From CAWDPQ01 sp049642465 (GTDB lineage: Bacteria; Acidobacteriota; Vicinamibacteria; Vicinamibacterales; 2-12-FULL-66-21): a stretch of DNA of 64,000 nt. The notes beneath the pieces are model-generated. The model was given only the letters and a program-made list of their open reading frames with translations. It was not told the origin of the DNA and did not search any database. How positions within the stretch are numbered: position 1 is the stretch's first letter; each line of letters begins with the position of its first letter. Both the position numbers and the translations under genes were made by a program. Positions 17,089-26,155 of this stretch are shown piece by piece. The stretch is from assembly GCA_049642465.1 (NCBI GenBank), contig JBAROV010000088.1:1-64000 (forward strand), given 5' to 3'.

Positions 17089-19236
17089 TTACTGCGAAAA
17101 GGGGACAGTCCCCCTTTCCGCGGACTGTCCGGTTTCGGAAAATGGGGACTGTCCCCTTTTCCCAGTTTGGGGAAAAGGGGACTGTCCCCTTTTTCGCGCG
17201 GCGACCGCACCGACGTAACAGAGGGCGATGAGCAGGAGCAGCGCGTTATACCCGGTGAGCAGCGAGAGATACTCGCCCACGCCCCCGACCATGGCGCCCA
17301 GCAGATTGGTGCCGTAATCGCGCGGCAGTGACGTCGAGTACTTGATGGCGGAGCCAAAGAGCAACCCCGCGCAAACGATGGGGCTGAACATCAGCGCCGC
17401 ATAGAAGACCGATTCGACGACCCGGCTCTCGAAACCGATGCGACCTACAGGTATCAGGTAATTCAACGCGAGGAGAGCCAGCAGCACTCCGCCGACCACC
17501 CACGGGCGGCGGATCTCCACGCGAGACACAATGTAATTGGCCACGAGCGCCATGGTCAGTACCGCCGCTATCGCGAGCGACGCGACAACCCACGTGGATC
17601 CCCACAGCAGCGCAAACTGAATGATCGATTTCGTCTCGAGGAGCATGAAACCGGCGCCGAGGAGGAAAAACTGCCACGACCATGCCCCCTGCTGACCTCG
17701 TAACGCAGCAAGCACCGCGATCGTCGAGACGACAAGCACCAACGCGAGCGCGAATCCGTAGTGCCGAGGAAGATGCCGATTGCGCATGTACAGGAACGGC
17801 CAGTCGTCCGTCGCTGGCTCGATCGCTGGATCGCGCTGGTGGATCCTCGCAGGGCTTGGCGCATGCGACTGGCCAAACGCGGTTACCTGGTCCGGGACGA
17901 CGGGCTCCTGCTTGAGTGTGGCCAGACGTGGGCCCGCCATCAGCACACCAAGGTACGCGCGCGCCTCGTGGACGTGTACTCGTGGCTCGGCACCGAACGC
18001 CACCGCCGCCGTATTTGCCAGTCGATCGACCAGCCATCGCTCCCGAAAATAGTTGTAGACGACCAGAACGCCGTCTGGCGTCAGTCGATCCCGAACCGCA
18101 CGGAACGATTCTTCGGTAAACATGTAGCTCTCGAGCCGAACGCCGGAAAAACTCGACTGCATCGTGAGCGAATCGATCAAAGCAAACACCACGAGGTCGT
18201 ACCGCTTGTTCGTCGTCCGCAGAAAGTGCCGCGCATCGTCGTTGACAACAGTGACCCGCGGATCCTGATACGGGCGATCCGGATGGTGCTCGCGACCGAG
18301 CCGAATGATGGTGGGGTCGATTTCCACGGCATCCACATGTTTGGCACCGTGCCGAAGTGCCGCCGCCACGTCAGTGCCCGAGCCCGCCCCAAGAATGAGG
18401 ACGTTCGCAAACGAGTCGCCGAACACCATGTAGGGCCACTGGTAGAAGTACTCCTTGTGCTCGACCGGGGCCATCGACTGATGAAAGATGTTGTTGACTT
18501 CGACGACGGTGTCCTCGCCGTCCTGACCAACAGTGATCTTGTAATAGGGGGACCAGAAGGCGTCCCGCGCCATGGCGTGCACGAGCACGAGCGACGAGGC
18601 GAGGAGCGCGATGTTCAGTACGACGAGCGGTAAACGGGGCGACGAGCGACCAGGCTCCGCAGCGACGACCAGCGGAAGCGCTGCACCGAATCCGACGGCG
18701 AACCAGACTGTGGGCGACAACTCGAACCAGGAAATCAGGGCAAAGGCCACTACCCCTGCCAGACTGCCCACGATGTTGATGGTATAGCCGCCGAGCGGCG
18801 GGAGCGACGCCATCTCCCGGCCCATCCGCTGCGCGAGCGTCACAAAAAGCGCGGCCACGGTGACAAACAACACCGGCAACAACATCGTCGATTCGACGAC
18901 GACCACGGGTTCGGCGGTACCGCTCGAGAAATAGATGCTGCCGGAACTCGGAATCGAAATCTCGAGTCGGAAGAAATGCACCGCGGCGATGACCGCAGCC
19001 ATCAGGACTGGAAAGAAGGGAAAGAGCGGTACCCCGGTGCGCCCGCTGGGGCGTGCCTTCCGAGCGGCCAGGAGACAGCCGACACCGATACCGAGGAAAC
19101 TCGCGAGGAGAATGAAATTGGAAAAGTACGCCAGGAGCCTGATGTAAGCAGGCATCCAGCGGATTAGTGCGATTTCGAGGAAGAGGACGAGAAACGAGGC
19201 GAGAAACGTCCTGACGGCCGGGGACAGCAGAATCAT
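17089..19236 (-). CDS. Membrane-bound spermidine-synthase-like protein
   Basis: A 715-residue protein with an N-terminal multi-helix membrane region (about 1-225) and a central SAM/aminopropyltransferase-like Rossmann domain (VLILGAGSGTDVAAALRHG, then VEIDP). A second multi-helix region lies at about 490-680. This domain order is that of fused transporter/spermidine-synthase-like proteins, whose substrate is unknown. The last 35 residues (about 681-715) are translated from the palindromic GGGGACTGTCCCC element, giving repeated RGQSPF words, so the native stop has been lost. The start overlaps the upstream gene by four bases (ATGA), indicating coupling. Confidence 0.85.
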   Translation of the reverse strand: MILLSPAVRTFLASFLVLFLEIALIRWMPAYIRLLAYFSNFILLASFLGIGVGCLLAARKARPSGRTGVPLFPFFPVLMAAVIAAVHFFRLEISIPSSGSIYFSSGTAEPVVVVESTMLLPVLFVTVAALFVTLAQRMGREMASLPPLGGYTINIVGSLAGVVAFALISWFELSPTVWFAVGFGAALPLVVAAEPGRSSPRLPLVVLNIALLASSLVLVHAMARDAFWSPYYKITVGQDGEDTVVEVNNIFHQSMAPVEHKEYFYQWPYMVFGDSFANVLILGAGSGTDVAAALRHGAKHVDAVEIDPTIIRLGREHHPDRPYQDPRVTVVNDDARHFLRTTNKRYDLVVFALIDSLTMQSSFSGVRLESYMFTEESFRAVRDRLTPDGVLVVYNYFRERWLVDRLANTAAVAFGAEPRVHVHEARAYLGVLMAGPRLATLKQEPVVPDQVTAFGQSHAPSPARIHQRDPAIEPATDDWPFLYMRNRHLPRHYGFALALVLVVSTIAVLAALRGQQGAWSWQFFLLGAGFMLLETKSIIQFALLWGSTWVVASLAIAAVLTMALVANYIVSRVEIRRPWVVGGVLLALLALNYLIPVGRIGFESRVVESVFYAALMFSPIVCAGLLFGSAIKYSTSLPRDYGTNLLGAMVGGVGEYLSLLTGYNALLLLIALCYVGAVAARKRGQSPFPQTGKRGQSPFSETGQSAERGTVPFSQ
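17092..17195. repeat. Palindromic GGGGACTGTCCCC repeat element
   Basis: Four copies of a near-palindrome centred on GGACTGTCC, three with full GGGG/CCCC flanks, lie within about 100 bases, separated by GGTTTCGG and CAGTTTGGGG spacers. Such GGGGACAGTCCCC words resemble REP-type elements dispersed in many bacterial genomes, commonly with Y1-type REP-associated transposases. No such transposase is in this window. The element is read in frame as the C-terminal tail of the gene at 17089-19236. Confidence 0.8.
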
Positions 19237-19847
19237 TCGGCCGTGACGCCGAGCTTTTTCATCGCCGCGTCAGGACACCCTTTCCACTCCGGCACGAACA
19301 CGTTGCCCATGTACTGGAGATCGTCCATCCCCATTTTGGTCGTCCAGAAGCCGCTGGCGGTCAGATCCCGGAAACTGGTGAAGAAGGCGACGCCATGCGA
19401 CATCTCCGGACGCGCCTTCTGCGGCCAGGAGATGTCGTCGAGCACCGCCGCACGTTCCGTCGCGCTGGATGCGAGAAACGTCTTGTCGTAGCGTCGCAGG
19501 CACTCACGATCGATCCAGGCGAGGCCGCCACGCATGGCGGTCTGACGTGCCGGCTGATCGATCATCATGAAATCCATGAACTCGGGAACGCCGGCATCGG
19601 TTGCGCTTCCGGAGCGCTCGTCCTTGGGAATGATGAGATCGACCAGCACGCTCACCGTCGCATATTCGGGCGCCGTGAAGAACTTTGGTTTGAATGCCGA
19701 CGGCTTCGCGGCGGCCTGCCGCGTTTGACGCGCCGCCTGCACCTGATGATGCGCTTGCTGCGCTTCGGCTTCCGTCCAGGCAAAGCCAGCCGCGGCGGGG
19801 GCGGCGCCGAGGACTTTGAGCATCGTTCGACGGTTTAGCTGGGTCAT
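19233..19847 (-). CDS. Gluconate 2-dehydrogenase subunit 3-family protein, TAT-exported
   Basis: A 204-residue small subunit. The N terminus LNRRTMLKVLGAAPAAAGF is a twin-arginine signal, followed by a helical domain with FKPKFFTAPEYATVSVLVDLIIPKDE, which is the hallmark of this family. It normally partners a GMC flavoprotein in the periplasm and helps export it. The GMC gene lies 24 bases upstream in transcription order, which supports a two-subunit dehydrogenase. A cytochrome subunit is not adjacent; electrons may pass to one of the secreted cytochromes encoded elsewhere in the window. Confidence 0.9.
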   Translation of the reverse strand: MTQLNRRTMLKVLGAAPAAAGFAWTEAEAQQAHHQVQAARQTRQAAAKPSAFKPKFFTAPEYATVSVLVDLIIPKDERSGSATDAGVPEFMDFMMIDQPARQTAMRGGLAWIDRECLRRYDKTFLASSATERAAVLDDISWPQKARPEMSHGVAFFTSFRDLTASGFWTTKMGMDDLQYMGNVFVPEWKGCPDAAMKKLGVTAE

Positions 19848-19861
19848 CGAGGTCTCCGGGC

Positions 19862-19876
19862 GACTAGCGACTAGAC
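19862..19876. repeat. Short solo array of AGTCGCT heptamers
   Basis: CGACTAGCGACTAG, two units of the cassette heptamer, abuts the end of the GMC gene and supplies its TAG stop. This is the smallest of the dispersed copies of the family flanking the gene at 2425. Confidence 0.55.
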
Positions 19877-21592
19877 ATTATTCTGCTTCACCTGCTGCGC
19901 GATGAATTCGCTCGTTCTCATCGAGAGGGCGAGGATCGTCCAGGTGCAGTTCTTATCCGGGTTGCTGACGAACGGCCCTCCATCAGCCACGAACAGATTG
20001 CTGACGTCGTGTGCCTGGCAGTTGGCGTTCACCACCGACGTGTTCGGATCCTTCCCCATCCTGGTGACGCCGACTTCGTGGATGATCCTGCCACCTGCCT
20101 CCAGGCCGTAGTCGCGTTCACGCGGCGGCATCTCCGACAGCGGATAGCCGCCCATCTCCTTGATGATCGTTCTGAACGTCTCCTGCATGTGGCGCGCCTG
20201 ATTGATTTCGTAATCGCTCCACTTGAAGGAAAAGCGCAGGACCGGAATGCCCCAGCGATCCACCACATTCGGATCCAGTTCGCAGAAACTGTCCTTGTTC
20301 GGGATCATCTCGCCGCGACCGGCAAAGCTCACCGTTGCGCCGTAGAAGCGGCGATAGTCGTTCTTGAGCTGCGGACCGTAGCCGCCCGGGTTGACTGGTC
20401 TGCCGGAACCGTCCACCCCGGAATAGGCATGGATGCCGCCGCCGAAACCCGCAAGCGGCATCCGTCGGCCGCCGCCGAGCTCGATGTGATAGCCGCGCGG
20501 GAAATCCAGCTTCTTGTTGTCCAGCCACCACGGCATGAACAAGTGCGCGCCACCGGTGCCGTCCTCGTTGTGGGCCGGCATGTCCATCATCTTCGGGATG
20601 AGGGCACGGACGCCAAGCCCCGTGGAGTCCGTCAGGTACTTGCCGACGTTCCCCGTGGTATTGCCCATTCCTTGGGGAAAACGCGATGACTTCGAATTGA
20701 GCAGGATGCGAGCCGATTCGCACGCGCTCGCGGCGAGGACGATGACCTTCGCACGTACGTGGTTCTCGCGGCCCGTTTTCTTGTCGATGTACGACACGCC
20801 GGTGGCCAGGCCGGTCGAATCCGTCGTGACCTCGCGGGCCATCGCGTGATCGATGATCTTCAGACGCTCGGTGAGCATCGCCGGTGTGATCAGGACCGTG
20901 GGGGACGAGAAATTCGAGTGCGTGGCGCAACCGCGATTGCACTGGCCGCAGTAGTGACAGGCTGGTCGCCCGTTGAGGGGACGCGTCAGCACGGATAACC
21001 GATTGGGTACGCACCGGATATTCAGCCGGTCTGCCGCCTGTTTGATCAGATACTCATAACAGCGTGGCTTGGGTGGCGGGAGGAAGATGCCATCCGGATC
21101 GTTGTGGAGCCCTTCGTTCGAGCCGAACAAACCGATCAATCGATCGACTTTGTCGTAATAGGGCTTCATGTCCTCGTAGGTGATGGGCCAGTCATCACCC
21201 AGGCCGTCGAGGCTCTTCCGCTTGAAGTCGTCCGGACCGTAGCGCAGCGAGATCCGGCCCCAGTGATTGGTCCGTCCACCGAGCATGCGTGAACGGAACC
21301 AGTCGAACGTGGTGCCTGGCGCATTCGTGTACGGTTCCCCGTCGATCGACCAGCCGCCAAACGCGGCGTCGAACTCGCCGAAATGCTGCGTGGGTATGGC
21401 TGCTCCCCGCCGCGGCGTCTCGTACGCCCACTTGAACATGAAGCCGTCCTTGCCCGTGTCGAACAACGGGCCGGCTTCGAGCATGACGACCTGCGCACCA
21501 GCTTCCGTGAGCACCTTGGCCGCCATCCCGCCCCCGGCACCTGAGCCGACGATGCAGACGTCATAGAGCTGGCGGTTGCGGATCACTTGCAT
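19871..21592 (-). CDS. GMC-family FAD oxidoreductase (sugar dehydrogenase large subunit)
   Basis: A 573-residue flavoprotein with the FAD-binding GSGAGGGMAAKVL near residue 17, and GGRTNHWGR. Cysteines in CHYCGQCNRGC form a short cluster-like motif typical of the gluconate/glucoside dehydrogenase branch, and the C-terminal region has HEVGVTRMG and NPDKNCTWTI. With the small TAT subunit encoded next, it should oxidise a sugar or glycoside in the periplasm; 3-dehydrogenation is plausible given the DUF1080 gene upstream. No signal of its own is present, which fits hitch-hiking export with subunit 3. Confidence 0.9.
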   Translation of the reverse strand: MQVIRNRQLYDVCIVGSGAGGGMAAKVLTEAGAQVVMLEAGPLFDTGKDGFMFKWAYETPRRGAAIPTQHFGEFDAAFGGWSIDGEPYTNAPGTTFDWFRSRMLGGRTNHWGRISLRYGPDDFKRKSLDGLGDDWPITYEDMKPYYDKVDRLIGLFGSNEGLHNDPDGIFLPPPKPRCYEYLIKQAADRLNIRCVPNRLSVLTRPLNGRPACHYCGQCNRGCATHSNFSSPTVLITPAMLTERLKIIDHAMAREVTTDSTGLATGVSYIDKKTGRENHVRAKVIVLAASACESARILLNSKSSRFPQGMGNTTGNVGKYLTDSTGLGVRALIPKMMDMPAHNEDGTGGAHLFMPWWLDNKKLDFPRGYHIELGGGRRMPLAGFGGGIHAYSGVDGSGRPVNPGGYGPQLKNDYRRFYGATVSFAGRGEMIPNKDSFCELDPNVVDRWGIPVLRFSFKWSDYEINQARHMQETFRTIIKEMGGYPLSEMPPRERDYGLEAGGRIIHEVGVTRMGKDPNTSVVNANCQAHDVSNLFVADGGPFVSNPDKNCTWTILALSMRTSEFIAQQVKQNNV

Positions 21593-21647
21593 GAATCAAC
21601 TCCCCACGACGAACTTCCGGCTCCCAGCTCACCGTGTGCGGCCCGCC

Positions 21648-21681
21648 GCGTCGTGTTCTTCGTGTCGTCGTGCTCTTCGTG
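21648..21681. repeat. CGTCGTGTTCTTCGTG tract
   Basis: A short tract of CGTCGTG and TTCTTCGTG words in the space between the GMC gene and the DUF1080 gene. It resembles the arms at 11159-11191 and 11269-11296. It may be a solo remnant of that family. Confidence 0.4.
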
Positions 21682-21737
21682 GATGCCGCAGGCAATCCGC
21701 CGTGCCGGCGTTTTGCGGTTGGGCGGCTGTCTGTAGC

Positions 21738-22685
21738 TTACGTTCCCGCCCGCGTAATTGGCGTCACCACGATTTTGCGGAACCACACCTTCGAGTGATC
21801 CCCCTGGATCATGATTGGGCCGGGCGCGGCTTCATCAATGTCGAGCGCACCACCCGTGATCGCCTCGAGTACGGCGTTGTCGTGGATCGTCTGGCCGTTG
21901 TGAATGACCGTCACGCGATTGCCGACGACGGTGGCTTCAACCGTCTGCCACTCGCCCACGGGCTTACTTGAATTCACAGGCGGCGCTTTCCAGCCGTAAA
22001 TCGCCATGTGTCCACGGTCGAACGGTGGCTTGCCGTAATCGTCGAGCACCTGCAGTTCGTAGCGGCCGCGCAGGTAGATGCCGCTGTTGGTGCCCGGGCC
22101 AACCTTGTACTCCGCGTTCAGCTTGAAGTCCTTGAACTTTTCCTTGGAGACCAGATTGTTGGCGTGCTCGCCGTTGGTCATCACGCCGTCTTCGATCGAC
22201 CAGTTCAGCGGAGCGTCGGGGCGCTGTCCGGCAAAGGCATCGAGCGACTTGCTTTCGAACAACACGACCGGCGTGCCAAAGGTGTGATGGCCATTCGCAT
22301 TCGATGGCGGCCAGGTTGGCGGACGTCCTCCGCTGAGATTCAGCGAGCGTTCGCCGGTCTTCAGCGTCGCGTTGATCTTGCTCCCGCTCACCTTGCCGCG
22401 AAACTCGGAGAACGTCTGGTTCGCACCGCTCTTCGGCGTCGTGAAGATCAGCTCGTCTCCCTCGACACGCACGTTTTCCATGGCCAGCGGATGCCCGCCA
22501 CGATTCAGGAACTTCGCCGAGAGTTTCCCCCCATCGTCTGTGACGTCGAGCCAGTACGCTCCGGGACGGTCGCCCGTGCCCACGAGCGTCCAGCGTCCGA
22601 GGAAGACCTTTTGGTCGGCGCTCAGCGTCACGGTCATCACCGCCAGGCTGAACAGGATGACCGCGCGAACTCGGTATGCAAGCAT
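21738..22685 (-). CDS. Secreted DUF1080 (3-keto-disaccharide hydrolase-like) protein
   Basis: About 315 residues. A signal peptide (MLAYRVRAVILFSLAVMT, cleaved near residue 23) precedes a small beta domain (about 25-105) and a concanavalin-like DUF1080 fold (about 125-315) with LNWSIEDGVMTNG, FKDFKLNAEYKVGPGTNSG and GPIMIQGDHSKVWFRKI. Members of this family hydrolyse 3-keto-glycosides in the pathway that begins with glycoside 3-dehydrogenation. That fits the adjacent GMC dehydrogenase. The start at 22685 is chosen because it begins the signal peptide; an upstream extension would read into the palindromic repeat. Confidence 0.88.
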   Translation of the reverse strand: MLAYRVRAVILFSLAVMTVTLSADQKVFLGRWTLVGTGDRPGAYWLDVTDDGGKLSAKFLNRGGHPLAMENVRVEGDELIFTTPKSGANQTFSEFRGKVSGSKINATLKTGERSLNLSGGRPPTWPPSNANGHHTFGTPVVLFESKSLDAFAGQRPDAPLNWSIEDGVMTNGEHANNLVSKEKFKDFKLNAEYKVGPGTNSGIYLRGRYELQVLDDYGKPPFDRGHMAIYGWKAPPVNSSKPVGEWQTVEATVVGNRVTVIHNGQTIHDNAVLEAITGGALDIDEAAPGPIMIQGDHSKVWFRKIVVTPITRAGT

Positions 22686-22703
22686 TTTGGCGTCCTCCAC
22701 TTT

Positions 22704-22782
22704 GGGGTCAGATCTTGTTTCTTGCACGCGTGTCCTGTCGTTACCAAAGAGGACACTGGTGCAAGAAACAAGATCTGACCCC
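22704..22782. repeat. Long inverted repeat with GGGGTCAGATCTTG arms
   Basis: A perfect 24-bp inverted repeat (22704-22727 and 22759-22782) with ends GGGGTCAG and CTGACCCC. A second inverted pair lies inside the loop (GTGTCCT against AGGACAC), so almost the whole element can fold as one hairpin. It lies between the DUF1080 gene and the antiporter gene. The GGGGTCAG end is shared with the element at 26110. Confidence 0.85.
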
Positions 22783-22796
22783 AGACGGATTATATT

Positions 22797-24809
22797 TCAC
22801 TCGCCCGAGGTCAGGAGTCGCCGTGCGAGCAGGATATCGCTCTCGTCCCCGACCAGATACAACACGTCCGACGGCTGCACGTGCTCGTCGGGAGGGACGG
22901 GCGTGACATACGACCCGTTCCGCTGAATGGCAAGCGCTGTGGCTCCCGTCCTGGCGCGCAAATTGATCTCCGCCATCGTTCGATCCGCCGCCCAATCGTT
23001 CGCCTCCACCTGATGTGTAGAGACGGGAAGGTGCTGAAGGACCTGAGGCAACCCGGCAGGTGACGCAAACGGCGCCTTGACGGCCCGCATCGACACCGAC
23101 TCGCGTCGGAACACCTCGAGCAACGGCTCGATGACGTTCCCCGGGATGTCCAGCCGCGCCAGCAGCTGCGCCAGCACCTCGAGCGATGCTTCCTGCTCCT
23201 CGGCGACCGCGACGCTGGCGCCATCGGACAGCAGACGTTCGGCCTCGAGCCGGTAGCGCGTCCGAGCGATGATCTGAATGGCCGGGGCGCGCTGCCGGAC
23301 GAGTTTCACCATTCGTCGCGTGGCGTCAGGATCGCTGAGGAGGCTCACGATCGCGAGAGCGCGATCGACGCATGCGGCCTCGAGGCTCTCAGGGCTCGTC
23401 GCGTCGCCGTAGATAATGTGCTCCCCTTCGGCGCGGGCGTGCCGCACAGTCGCCCCATTCAGCTCGAGCACCAGATAGGAGATGCCGAGATCGTGAAGGG
23501 CGCGGGCCATCAGCCGGCCGCCCGCCCCAAAACCCAGAATGATGACGTGATCCGCGTGCCCGCCGGTCTCACCGGCGGACAGCGATTCCTTGGTAGCCGG
23601 GCGATCCACCGCCCGCTTCCCGCCAGCTCTCTCGCGCAGGTTCTCTGCTGCGTTCGTCAGGCGGACCGCAAGCGTCGGCGCGATCCCGAGAAGCGCCGGC
23701 GTCACCACCATGGTCGCGACGCTGGCGCCAAGCAGCACCTGCCATAAATCCGCCGGAAGAAGCCCTGATTCGACACCGGCACGACCGAGAATGAACGAGA
23801 ATTCTCCGACCTGCGACAGCCCGACCGCGGAGGCAATCGCGACGCGCATCGGAGTAGCCGTCACGGCCAGGGCATTTCCAGCGACGATAGTTTTGAGCCC
23901 GATGATCGCGCCGGCAACAGCCATCACCAGCGGGAGGTGCGCGAGAATCATCCGGAGATCGACCAGCATGCCGAGCGAAATGAAGAACAGCCCGGAGAGC
24001 ACATCCCGCACCGGGCGAACCTCGGCGTACGCCTGGTGACTGAACTCACTTTCGGCCAGCATCAGCCCGGCGAGGAAAGCGCCGACGGCCATCGACAAGC
24101 CAATCAGCGATCCAAGCCACGCCGTCCCAACGCTTGCAACAACCACCGCAAGCGGAAAGGCCTCTCGTCGTCCGCTCGACGTGACAAGACGAAGGAAGGG
24201 TGGCAGCAGCAAGCGACTGGCGCCCGCGACCGCCCCGATTGCCACGAGCGCCCGCAACAGCGCGAGCGGCATCGCGGAAATCGGCATCTTTCCTGACAGG
24301 ATCGGCACCAGCAACAGGAGGATAACGATCGCGAGGTCCTGCAGCAGCAGAATGCCGACGCTCAAACGTCCGTGCGGCGCGGTCAGTTCGTTGCGCTCGG
24401 CCAACCCTTTCAGCACGATGGCGGTGCTCGAGAGCGCGACGAACAACCCGATGAACACGGCGAGCTCGGTCGAAAATTTCCCGACGCCAGCGACGAGCAA
24501 GGCAATCAGCGCCGCCGTGCCCACGATCTGCAGAATGCCGGCCACCAGAATCGTGCGCCAGATTTGACGCACGGCCGTCATCGAAAAATCGAGACCCACG
24601 GTAAAGAGCAGCAGGACAATCCCGAGCTCCGCGAGCATGTCGACATCTTCAGCAGCACTGACGACGCGCACGCCGTGTGGTCCCGCGACAATTCCCGCCA
24701 GCATCAGCGCGACGATGGAAGGGACGCGCAGCCGCGCGAGGGCGATCAGCAGAACGAGCGCAATCGCGTACGTCAGGAGGAGCGACGCGAGCAGGCCGTG
24801 ATCGATCAT
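22797..24809 (-). CDS. KefB-type cation:proton antiporter with TrkA-N and TrkA-C domains
   Basis: A 670-residue monovalent cation/proton antiporter of the CPA2 family. Twelve or so membrane segments occupy residues 1-385 (LLLFTVGLDFS, GLSQVGEFSFILGRAG). A cytosolic Rossmann regulator (about 420-540, HVIILGFGAGGRLMARAL) and a TrkA-C domain near the C terminus follow. It would export K+ or Na+ in exchange for protons, gated by nucleotide binding. The start at 24809 (MIDHGLL) is used; a longer open frame upstream is antisense-like read-through of the transporter gene. It is 20 bases downstream of the MFS gene and probably cotranscribed. Confidence 0.9.
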   Translation of the reverse strand: MIDHGLLASLLLTYAIALVLLIALARLRVPSIVALMLAGIVAGPHGVRVVSAAEDVDMLAELGIVLLLFTVGLDFSMTAVRQIWRTILVAGILQIVGTAALIALLVAGVGKFSTELAVFIGLFVALSSTAIVLKGLAERNELTAPHGRLSVGILLLQDLAIVILLLLVPILSGKMPISAMPLALLRALVAIGAVAGASRLLLPPFLRLVTSSGRREAFPLAVVVASVGTAWLGSLIGLSMAVGAFLAGLMLAESEFSHQAYAEVRPVRDVLSGLFFISLGMLVDLRMILAHLPLVMAVAGAIIGLKTIVAGNALAVTATPMRVAIASAVGLSQVGEFSFILGRAGVESGLLPADLWQVLLGASVATMVVTPALLGIAPTLAVRLTNAAENLRERAGGKRAVDRPATKESLSAGETGGHADHVIILGFGAGGRLMARALHDLGISYLVLELNGATVRHARAEGEHIIYGDATSPESLEAACVDRALAIVSLLSDPDATRRMVKLVRQRAPAIQIIARTRYRLEAERLLSDGASVAVAEEQEASLEVLAQLLARLDIPGNVIEPLLEVFRRESVSMRAVKAPFASPAGLPQVLQHLPVSTHQVEANDWAADRTMAEINLRARTGATALAIQRNGSYVTPVPPDEHVQPSDVLYLVGDESDILLARRLLTSGE

Positions 24810-24829
24810 CGGGCCGCGTCTCCGGGATA

Positions 24830-26092
24830 TCAGGCCGTGGCTTCGGCGGTCTTTCCAGACTGAGATTGTTCCGCCCGGACCCTCACGGACGATCGGAAGA
24901 AGAACAACACGATCAGCGTAATGATGAACGACATCGCGGCCGAGCTCAGCCAGAAGGATTGCCAGTTTCGGACGACACTCCCATCGGCCCCGGTGGTCGA
25001 GAAGTAGTCGAGCACACCGCCCGAGAGCAGCGACCCGATCAGCATCCCGAGGCCGTAGGTCGCAAGCGTGATGAGGCCCTGGGCGGTGCTCCGCAGCTCC
25101 GGTGGTGCGACCTGATTCGCGTAGAGGAATCCCGTGACGAAGAAGAAATCGAAGCACACCCCGTGCAGCAGGATCGCAAGGTAGAACATCCACATGCCCT
25201 CTTGTGGATTGCCGTACGCCAGCAGCACATACCGGAGCGCCCAGGAGAACAGCCCGAGCAGGAGGATCGTCCGGACCGTCCAGACGCGGAAGAACACGGG
25301 CATCAACAAGAGCATCACGACTTCGGACATCTGGCCCAGGGTCATTTTCCCCGCCGCGTTCACGACGCCGACGTCGTTCAGATAGGCATTGGTGAACGAG
25401 TAGTAAAAGGTCAGCGGGATGCACGCCAACACAGAAGCGATGAGATACACCGCGAAATCGCGCTGTTTCAGCAGCACGAGGGCATCGAGGCCGAGGACCG
25501 ACGAAACGGTGACTTTCTTGCCTTTTCCAGGCGGCGGCGTATGCGGAAGCGCGAACAGGCTGTAGATCGCCATCACGACGCAACCGGCGGCGCCAATGAG
25601 GAACGGCGTGGTATCGGCCTCGACGCGCATGAAGCCCACGAGATTGTTGACCGCAATCCAGCCGAGCGTGCCCATCGTCCGAATCGGCGGGAAGTCCCGG
25701 CCCGGGTCCTTGACGTGCTTCATCGCGATGGAGTTCGTCAGCGCGATCGTCGGGAAGTACAGGAGGCAGAACAGCAGCATCAGCGAATAGACGGCGCCGA
25801 ACGAGCTGACCTTGGTGACCAGATACATCGAGACCGCGGCGACGAGATACAGCGTCGCCATGACCCGCTCGGTCGCGAAGAACCGATCCGCAACGAGGCC
25901 GACGAAGAACGGCGACAGCAGGGACGCGAGCGCGGCGGTGCCGAACACGGTGCCGGCCTGCGTTCCGGAGAACTGCAGCGTTTTGGTGAGGTACGTCGTC
26001 AGCGTCACGTACCACGCTCCCCAGATGACGTACTCGAGGAACATCATCGCGCCGAGACGCGTTCTGATGAAGGACACTACGTGGCTGGTCAT
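24830..26092 (-). CDS. MFS transporter, NupG/XapB-like (nucleoside or sugar:H+ symporter)
   Basis: A 420-residue permease with about twelve membrane helices and no extra domain. The LMFLEYVIWGAWYVTL-like first helix and the GTAALASLLSPFFVGLVADR loop are typical of the nucleoside:H+ symporter branch common in acidobacteria and planctomycetes, where it sits in carbohydrate clusters. It is the first gene of the minus-strand sugar block, so a sugar or glycoside substrate is as likely as a nucleoside. Its upstream region holds the GGGGTCAAACC repeat element, which may affect its promoter. Confidence 0.87.
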   Translation of the reverse strand: MTSHVVSFIRTRLGAMMFLEYVIWGAWYVTLTTYLTKTLQFSGTQAGTVFGTAALASLLSPFFVGLVADRFFATERVMATLYLVAAVSMYLVTKVSSFGAVYSLMLLFCLLYFPTIALTNSIAMKHVKDPGRDFPPIRTMGTLGWIAVNNLVGFMRVEADTTPFLIGAAGCVVMAIYSLFALPHTPPPGKGKKVTVSSVLGLDALVLLKQRDFAVYLIASVLACIPLTFYYSFTNAYLNDVGVVNAAGKMTLGQMSEVVMLLLMPVFFRVWTVRTILLLGLFSWALRYVLLAYGNPQEGMWMFYLAILLHGVCFDFFFVTGFLYANQVAPPELRSTAQGLITLATYGLGMLIGSLLSGGVLDYFSTTGADGSVVRNWQSFWLSSAAMSFIITLIVLFFFRSSVRVRAEQSQSGKTAEATA

Positions 26093-26109
26093 GAGCTCTC
26101 TTTCGAGTC

Positions 26110-26155
26110 GGGGTCAAACCCGGGTCAAACCGGGGTCAGACCCTGGTTTGACCCC
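26110..26155. repeat. GGGGTCAAACC palindromic repeat
   Basis: GGGGTCAAACC (26110-26120) is inverted at 26145-26155 (GGTTTGACCCC); between them lie another CGGGTCAAACC copy and a GGGGTCAGACCC palindrome. It lies just upstream of the MFS gene start. The GGGGTCAG core links it to the element at 22704. Confidence 0.8.

Noticed and set aside
22797..26117. A single 1106-codon minus-strand frame across the antiporter and MFS genes
   Set aside because: The frame is the antiporter gene plus open antisense-like read-through in a different frame of the MFS gene, which has its own frame (24830-26092). The real antiporter starts at 24809.
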